DNA of 64,000 nucleotides, taken from Whitmania pigra. Lineage: Eukaryota > Annelida > Clitellata > Hirudinida > Haemopidae. Made by a program: the position numbers and the translations under genes. Below, one piece after another: positions 58,564 to 64,000 of the stretch. The notes under the pieces are model-generated. The model was not told the DNA's origin and did not search any database. It was given only the letters and a program-made list of their open reading frames with translations. How positions within the stretch are numbered: position 1 is the first letter of the stretch; the number at the start of each line of letters is the position of its first letter. Location of the stretch: contig JAJTWR010000053.1 of the NCBI GenBank assembly GCA_021613335.1, positions 200,001-264,000 on the forward strand, read 5' to 3'.

Positions 58564-59275
58564 ATGCCTAGATCAACCAAAACCTCGGCTTCAGAGAAGG
58601 TCATTTTCGATTCTCCAGAAAGCATGTTCGATAAAATGCTGCAAATGAACAAATCGCTAATGAACAGCTTCAATGAGAGACTCAGCGAATACTTGACAAA
58701 GTTAACGGAAAATATGACGATGATGGTCCAGAACATGATGTTGCAAGTCACTAAGTCGTTCACTGATTATCTCTACTCTCACACCTTCGTTAACAAAGCT
58801 TGAAACCTTGAATAACAATAATACAAATGTTACTGAAAATGTTGACACGGCTGCAAAAATAACAACCAAGGCACTATTGGATTTCGAGAGGGAGAAGAGC
58901 GAAATAGAGCAGAGGTCGTCCAACGTCATTATTTCAGGTCTCACACAAAGACCTGATACTAACGACTCCACAGTTTTTGAGGAGTTCTGTGAAAGAAACC
59001 TGACTATCAAACCTCGGGTGATTAGAACCAGGCGACTGGGCAGGGACAAGGGTCCTGCTTCCAAGCTCAGTGTCACACTTGAAAGCAAAGACTCTGTTGA
59101 TTCAATCATATCTTCATCTCGAATCCTTAGAGTTTCACCGGACCCTGAGCTGCGTAAGGTGTTTTTCAATCGAGATTTAACTCGTATGCAGGCTGAACAA
59201 GCATATCTTAAGAAGGTTGAAAAATGCTCAGCTTCTCGAGACCAACACACTGACCCTAAAAGGCCCTTTTGGTGA
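58564..59275 (+). pseudogene. LINE ORF1 (family L1c), two adjacent frames
   Basis: The first frame (ATG 58564, MPRSTKTSASEKV, 79 residues) is a methionine-rich amphipathic coiled coil. The second (58808-59275) continues with LLDFEREKSEIEQRSSNVII, an RRM-like SGL strand, then VFFNRDLTRMQAEQAYLKK. This is the standard ORF1 layout of CR1/jockey-type LINEs. A 1-base slip near 58803 separates the two halves. Confidence 0.75.
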
Positions 59276-60290
59276 TAGACTGACTACATGCAAGGGGATT
59301 CTCACTAATATTGCTACTACTAATGCCCGGAGTCTCCTTAATAAAGTTGTAGAAGCCGTATTGTTCCTAGAAGAATTTCAGATAGATATTTTTTGTTTGT
59401 CTGTTGATATTCCCATTTCTTTGATTGTGCCTCCTTATTTTGATATTGTTCGTTGGGACAGACCAACCAGGGGCGGCGGCGTTGCAATCATCGTTTGAAT
59501 TAGTATTTCATACAGATCTGTCACAATTCCACCTGATTTCAAACATGCCGAAATAGTCTTTTTGGATTTATTACTTCAGAATGGGATGTGTCGGCTAATT
59601 GCTTATTATAGAAGTTGTGGTCTTGGCCCAGACTCTTTCAAATATGCTGTTGACTCTATTGCGCGTCTGAAAGGATTGTTCTCCACACAAAACCATTTCA
59701 TCCTTCTCGGCTATTTCAACTTACCTAACATTGATTGGACTTGCTATAACACATCTAACGACCAAATCTATAACGTTTTTATGGACTTCATAAATGAATT
59801 TTGGACTCAGTCAATTTGTGCAATTTCCAACTAGAAAGAACAACATCCTCGACCTTATCTTCTCAAACGACTTATATCTACGATGAATGATGTCGGCCCC
59901 CTCAAAACGAGTGACCACACAGTTATTCACTTATAAAACAAATTCTGCCAAAAAAAAACTACAACAAAGCAAACTATGAACTTTTGAACAATTGCTTTTC
60001 TGGTCTCAACTGGATTAAGATTTTTCATAGTTGTTTTTCTGCAGATGAGTGATGGAATATGTTTAAAGAAATTATTACAGATGAGTCTGGCAGATTTGTC
60101 CCATCTGAATGTAAACCCAACATCCAGAAGTGTCGATTTCCCAGATACACGACATTGTACAAAGTAAAAGCAAGATATTGGAGGCGATGGAAGGAGACAA
60201 GAGCCGAAAATGATCTAACCACATACAAACGATTTGAGAAAAACGCCAGTCAACTGATTAAACAAAGGCAGGTTCAACTTCCCAACTTCG
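59217..60290 (+). pseudogene. LINE ORF2 endonuclease part (family L1c)
   Basis: TNARSLLNKV and VRWDRPTRGGGVAIIV (59300-59498) are the first strands of the apurinic-type endonuclease. FILLGYFNLPNIDWT (GDFN-like, with D changed to Y) and PTRKNNILDLIFSNDLY follow (59562-59880). A basic linker (YKVKARYWRRWKETRAENDL) continues to about 60270. The glutamate and SDH segments are degraded and there is no reverse transcriptase. Confidence 0.75.
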
Positions 60291-61345
60291 GACCTTCCAA
60301 CTTATCAGGATGTGGCACGTTTCATTTACAAAGTGAAAGATGCTAATTGTATTGCAGATAAGCTAAATATCGTGAAAATTGTCTCGCGAGAATTACAAAA
60401 TATCTGGACCAAATGCAATCCTAGACTCATTTTATTAAATGAAAAAAGTATACGCGTCAAGTTAATGCGGTTTTATGACAATGTCATTGCCTTCAATTCA
60501 AATAAAATTTAAAAAAAGTATGACTGCAAACAAGAACAAGTTGTTTGATATTCTGGCTTGCTCTTGCTCTCTGCCTGCTCTGGATTGTTCTGACAAAAAT
60601 ATTAAATGTTCTGGATGCCCAAACGTGCATATTTATTGTAGCTGTGGCATCCAATTTAAGGTAACAGATTAAATTTCAAATATTATAAATCTTTTGATAG
60701 AACATGAGTTTCTATTTCTCCACTGTTGTCCTTTAAGTGATTTATATATGTTATTCTGTAAGTAATATTTTCGGAGGTTCTAGTGGAGGAAATGGCTTTT
60801 ATAAGAGATCAACAAATGAAGAATGGAACCAAGGGTTGTTCTCAAATAACTGGAATTGATAAGCACAGTAAACCAATGCCACCCGCAAGTCCAACTCCAA
60901 GTAGGGAATTGGTCGTTATTGTAAAATATATTCAAATGGAATTACCTTTCCTGTTATTCAGAGGAACTGCTTCTACCTTCAACTTGGTAATTTCCTTGCT
61001 GCCCTACTTTATTCATAGGAAGAATATCACAGAGCTCTGGCAGTGAAGAAAATATTGGAGAGCAGAGCCAGTCCTATATTGGTTCCTAGACATGGAGAGA
61101 AGGATGGTATGAGAATAAATATCATACCAACAAGTAACTTCAATTATCAAGAATGGTCGACCCTCATCAGCTTGGAGGATGTTGATTGCTTTCAACAGCC
61201 ATGTGTTGAAGAATTCAATGTCGAAGATATAGCCATTATGGTTAAAAATAGAAGAACTCCTCCAAATATTCTTTGCCAAAGTCAGACAGTTGAAAGAGCT
61301 GTTAAGTTGACTTCTGATACATCAAAGAAGGCAAGTCAGTCTTAG
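60290..61345 (+). pseudogene. Decayed open frames of an uncharacterised repeat protein
   Basis: Unlike the flanking LINE. 60312-60672 reads VARFIYKVKDAN, LQNIWTKCNPRLILLNEKSI and a cysteine-rich stretch with CSCSLPALDC, KCSGCPN and YCSCG, a likely zinc-binding module. After a break, 60783-61046 gives EEMAFIRDQQMKNGTKGCSQ. After another, 61043-61345 ends with a QSQTVERAVKLTSDTSKK motif. I have the impression of a widespread unnamed protein family in invertebrate genomes with a FI.DQR box and a C-terminal QAVER.VK motif, but I cannot name it. Stops at 60510, 60670 and 61044 make it a relic. Confidence 0.4.
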
Positions 61346-61532
61346 CAAAAGGACTAACTTAATTCTTGCAAAATGCAAGAGTAGGATGGACAGAAAATGT
61401 TTTAAAACAAAAAAGATTAAAATTTTTGTAGTTCTTGTAAATAAACTCAAATTAAATCAATGTGACAAAATTTAAATTAATTAAATCAAAAAGTAGCAAA
61501 GTGACTATTCATAAATTCTTACATAATAAGTG

Positions 61533-61733
61533 CAGGATAGCCGAATGGGTTACGTGCCTGCATACGACGGTAATGGCAACAGTCGTAATGTGTCGTGTTC
61601 GAAACCTAGCCTGCACTGCCGCCAGCGCCCTTGGGAAGGAGCGCTATATAAATGGTTACAAAAAAGCGCCTCTGACGCTATGCATATGGCGCTATATAAA
61701 TGAAGTTACAAATTACAAAGTTACAAAATAAGG
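61533..61733 (+). mobile_element. tRNA-derived SINE, copy 2
   Basis: It runs from GCAGGATAGCCGAATGGG to a (TTACAAA)n tail. A-box-like TAGCCGAATGG is at 61538-61548 and B-box-like GTGTTCGAAACC at 61595-61606. A CACTGCCGCCAGCGCCCTTG stretch and two GCGCTATATAAATG repeats in the 3' half match 30373-30570 on the minus strand over the full ~200 bp. The A-B spacing is larger than in a tRNA because of a short insert. Confidence 0.85.
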
Positions 61734-61849
61734 TCATAAACCCGAAAACGAAAATGTGATTGAGATTAGGACGGAGAGTCATAAAGCTTTGAAATTTTAA
61801 ATACTATCATAATGTGGCATGATTTAGTTAGTCCAACTTGAAGCGATTC

Positions 61850-62090
61850 ATTTTTTTTTAAAAGGTTAATTTTCACTGGTGCCTATTAAGCATGCGGACC
61901 TCTCTCGGTTTTTGACTGTTGGAAACTGAATATATGATAATCTTTGCTTTTATTATTCGCCTATTTTTTTCCTGCTTCCCCTGTTTTGTCGCTTGCCTTT
62001 GTTTTCTTGATTCGCTTGAAAGTTAGTTGTTGGTCTTGTTAGAGGTCCTTAAAGGCCCTTTGACCAACTTTGAAAATAAATAAAAATAAT
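61850..62090 (+). repeat. Probable 3' end of the L1c LINE
   Basis: Non-coding sequence ending GACCAACTTTGAAAATAAAT and an AAT-rich tail. It then passes without break into the mariner/exon 4 flank. Assignment to the LINE that starts at 58439 is by position only. Confidence 0.45.
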
Positions 62091-62109
62091 ATAATATAAA
62101 AAACAAAAC

Positions 62110-62215
62110 AAAATAACACTTATTCTGCCAGATACATCGTCGTCCAACAAACGACCGTTGATACATGGTGGCTATTTATGTGTCTGTCAATTTCATGTTT
62201 GTGGTGATTTTTGAG
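62110..62215 (+). pseudogene. Lectin exon 4 relic
   Basis: ATTCTGCCAGATACATCGTC then CCAACAAACGACCGTTGATA, ending with a degraded CLSISCLW-like strand. Same junction as 10790, 23940 and 48450. Confidence 0.65.
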
Positions 62216-62679
62216 CATTGGCTTAGTTCATGTTGTGCTGTTTTTAATAATGTATTATGTTTTTCAACAGCCATTGAATTGACAACTTGCTCTTCTTATG
62301 ATGTAATAAAAGTTTAAAATAACACATTTGAAGCGGTTTTGGTATATTGTGAACTTATTAATCCAAAAGTCCGTTTTCTCAATAATGGCACCATTTTTAT
62401 TCTTTAAAAATGCATTCATATTCATATAAAGTATGCAACGGGAATAAGGTTTAAAATATATTATTGCTATAATAATATTTTTTTTTGTTATTAAGTGACA
62501 ATAAACTGCACTTATAATAATAAATCAATAAATTTAAAATTATCGTCTAGTAACAATTTTGGTCGAAAACATTCTCGGACCACCAAAGAAATTTCTTTGC
62601 AACGACTGGCAGGAGGATGTCATGAAAGGAAAAAATTAATGAAACAATGGAATGGCGTGATGGTAAATGATAGAGCAGA

Positions 62680-62910
62680 CTATTCAAGTTTATGCCAATT
62701 ATTTGAATTTTTTCCCTTACATAATAAATTAATTATAATGGCAATAATCTTCGCACTCATTACCGTTCTATTATGGGTTTGAAGTTTATTGTCAGGTAGG
62801 CACTCTCTTTGCCAGATACGTTATCTTCCATCAAATGCCCATTGATCCAATACGTAGAGGTTATTTGTGTCTTTGTGAATTTCAAATTTTTTTGAATTTT
62901 TGACGAACTA
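62680..62910 (+). pseudogene. Chimeric relic: end of exon 1 joined to exon 4
   Basis: AGTTTATGCCAATTATTTGA and CTTCGCACTCATTACC are the last part of exon 1. The sequence then jumps directly to TATGGGTTTGAAGTTTATTG of exon 4 and runs to its end (LCEFQIF-like). The region between, including the micro-exon and exon 3, is deleted. Confidence 0.75.
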
Positions 62911-62959
62911 GGGTTATATTAAGCTATTTTTTTTATAATATGTTTCTTAATAATAAGTT

Positions 62960-63660
62960 TAAAATAACATCTTTGAATCACTGTTTGTAGATTGTAGATT
63001 TATCATTATCAAGTAGAATTTAGATTTTAGGCTTGTGGTAATTTTCAAAAGTCTGTTTTCTCAATGTAAACATTTTATGCTTTAAAAATATTCAACCTTT
63101 TGCCTAATCTTTGGAGTATACCGCATTTATTGAACTATTGATTTACAAGATACAACGAGATCTGAATGTATCCTCGCTTTACACTTGGCATACTATTTAA
63201 TATGTGAACTTTGACCCGTTTTTGTTTTTTTGTGATTGTTGTAACGATTTCGAGTAGAGATTTACAGTTGCTGCAAGTGCTTTTTTTTCCATTATATTAA
63301 AAGTTATTCTGCCTTGTTTGGTCACGAGTTGTCTGTTTTCAAAATCAACATACAAATACAACAGTAATATCTAGTGAAACTTAACTAAGTCATAGTAATT
63401 AAAGTTAATTAAATTAAATAATAATTAAAATAATATCTCACAACAAACTGAACGCCCTCGAGTAGTGGCTTTAAACAAATGGTAGATCGATTGGAAAGTG
63501 CTTTCACCTACTGCGTTCGAAAAACCTGATAAATACAAACGAAAATAAAAAAAATTTCTACAAACGTTAGAGGAACTGTTTTGGGACAATTAACAGGAAA
63601 TGGCATAAATAACGAAATACATCCGACTGGAAGTGAATAATCGCTCTTTTCCTTGATATT
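62960..63660. repeat. Downstream and upstream family spacer before copy G
   Basis: One ~136-bp downstream unit (62965-63065), an LTR-like module of subfamily 1 (63161-63365), and a family upstream block (GTAGATCGATTGGAAAGTGC at 63481). Confidence 0.6.
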
Positions 63661-63888
63661 ATTCCAGATACGTTTTTGTGAAATTCTCGGACCACCAAAG
63701 AAATTTCTTTGTAACGATTGGCATGAAAATGTCATGAAAGAAAAATTAATGAAACAATGAAATGGCGGGATAGTAAATAATAAAGCAGACTAATCGATAA
63801 TGTCCCAACCAACTTATTGTGTCTCACGATGCAAATTTGTGACAGAAAAATATTTTTTAAATTACGATTTCAAATATTTAATTTAATT

Positions 63889-64000
63889 ATGTATGTTCAA
63901 ACGATTTGTAATATATTTCTGTTATCATTCGTAAATGCCCATATTGTCTGGGCATTGCAGAATTCTAGAAAATTTAGAAAAATATTTGACTGCCAAGGAA
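63889..64000 (+). CDS. PAN + lectin gene G, start of exon 1 (cut by window end)
   Basis: ATG at 63889 opens MYVQTICNIFLLSFVNAHIV then WALQNSRKFRKIFDCQG, which remains open to the window edge. The signal peptide is intact and resembles D and F. The upstream sequence is the TATA-less type (TTATTGTGTCTCACGATG) shared with E and with the relics at 11340 and 24480. Whether the rest of the gene is intact cannot be seen. Confidence 0.65.
   Translation, partial: MYVQTICNIFLLSFVNAHIVWALQNSRKFRKIFDCQG

Larger units (their letters stand above)
58439..60290 (+). mobile_element. Non-LTR retrotransposon, 5' half (family L1c)
   Basis: The insertion starts where the mariner flank TTTGAAAA breaks off. That flank resumes as ACAAAACAAAATAACACTTA at ~62090, so 58439-62090 is one composite insertion. 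This half holds a 5' UTR, ORF1 and the endonuclease. The reverse transcriptase is missing; the element is interrupted near 60290 by an unrelated repeat. A 3' terminus with AGGTCCTTAAAGGCCCTTTG and AATAAATAAAAATAAT (62040-62090) is probably its end. Confidence 0.65.

Overview
This is an AT-rich stretch of an animal (metazoan) nuclear genome. Coding sequence is split by short GT-AG introns. Spacer DNA is full of ATT and CAA microsatellites, and there are relics of mariner, hAT, several non-LTR retrotransposon families and a tRNA-derived SINE. Nothing bacterial is present. The mix of element families and the lectin-type genes fit an invertebrate, perhaps a lophotrochozoan or cnidarian, but I cannot name the species.

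The core is a tandem, repeatedly duplicated gene family. Each complete gene has exon 1 with a signal peptide and a PAN/apple-like cysteine module, a 28-nt micro-exon, and two exons that together encode an F5/8C-like fucolectin (FTP) lectin domain. Complete reading frames exist at 13054-14478 (A), 26138-27554 (B), 38138-42648 (D) and 50671-52164 (F). Copy C (30789-33000) is broken by an R2-like retroelement, copy E (49118-49797) is deleted and carries a stop, and copy G (63889 onward) runs off the window. At least ten further exon-4 or exon-1 scraps lie between them, so the locus has grown and decayed by repeated unequal duplication. The products are predicted to be secreted carbohydrate-binding proteins. 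Ligand-side loops differ between copies, while exon 1 and intron 1 of A and B are almost identical.

Layout: 1-5.1 kb, a candidate small secreted cysteine-rich peptide gene plus repeats. 5.1-5.8 kb, a hAT relic. 6.26-7.26 kb (minus), the last exon of a Rolling stone-like membrane protein. 8.8-15.9 kb, first duplicon with mariner and gene A. 15.9-19.6 kb, hAT and LINE relics. 20.7-28.8 kb, second duplicon with mariner and gene B. 28.8-33 kb, LINE scrap, gene relics, SINE and copy C. 33.4-37.4 kb, a near full-length decayed LINE on the minus strand. 38-42.7 kb, gene D with a sister LINE inside intron 3. 42.8-46.4 kb, third partial duplicon ending in a ~0.45 kb ATT array. 46.6-48.5 kb, mariner split by an R2-like fragment. 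49-52.2 kb, copies E and F. 53.2-55.3 kb, a terminal-inverted-repeat transposon. 55.4-57.7 kb (minus), a second LINE family. 58.4-62.1 kb, a third LINE family with a nested uncharacterised repeat protein and a second SINE copy. 62.1-64 kb, relics leading into copy G.
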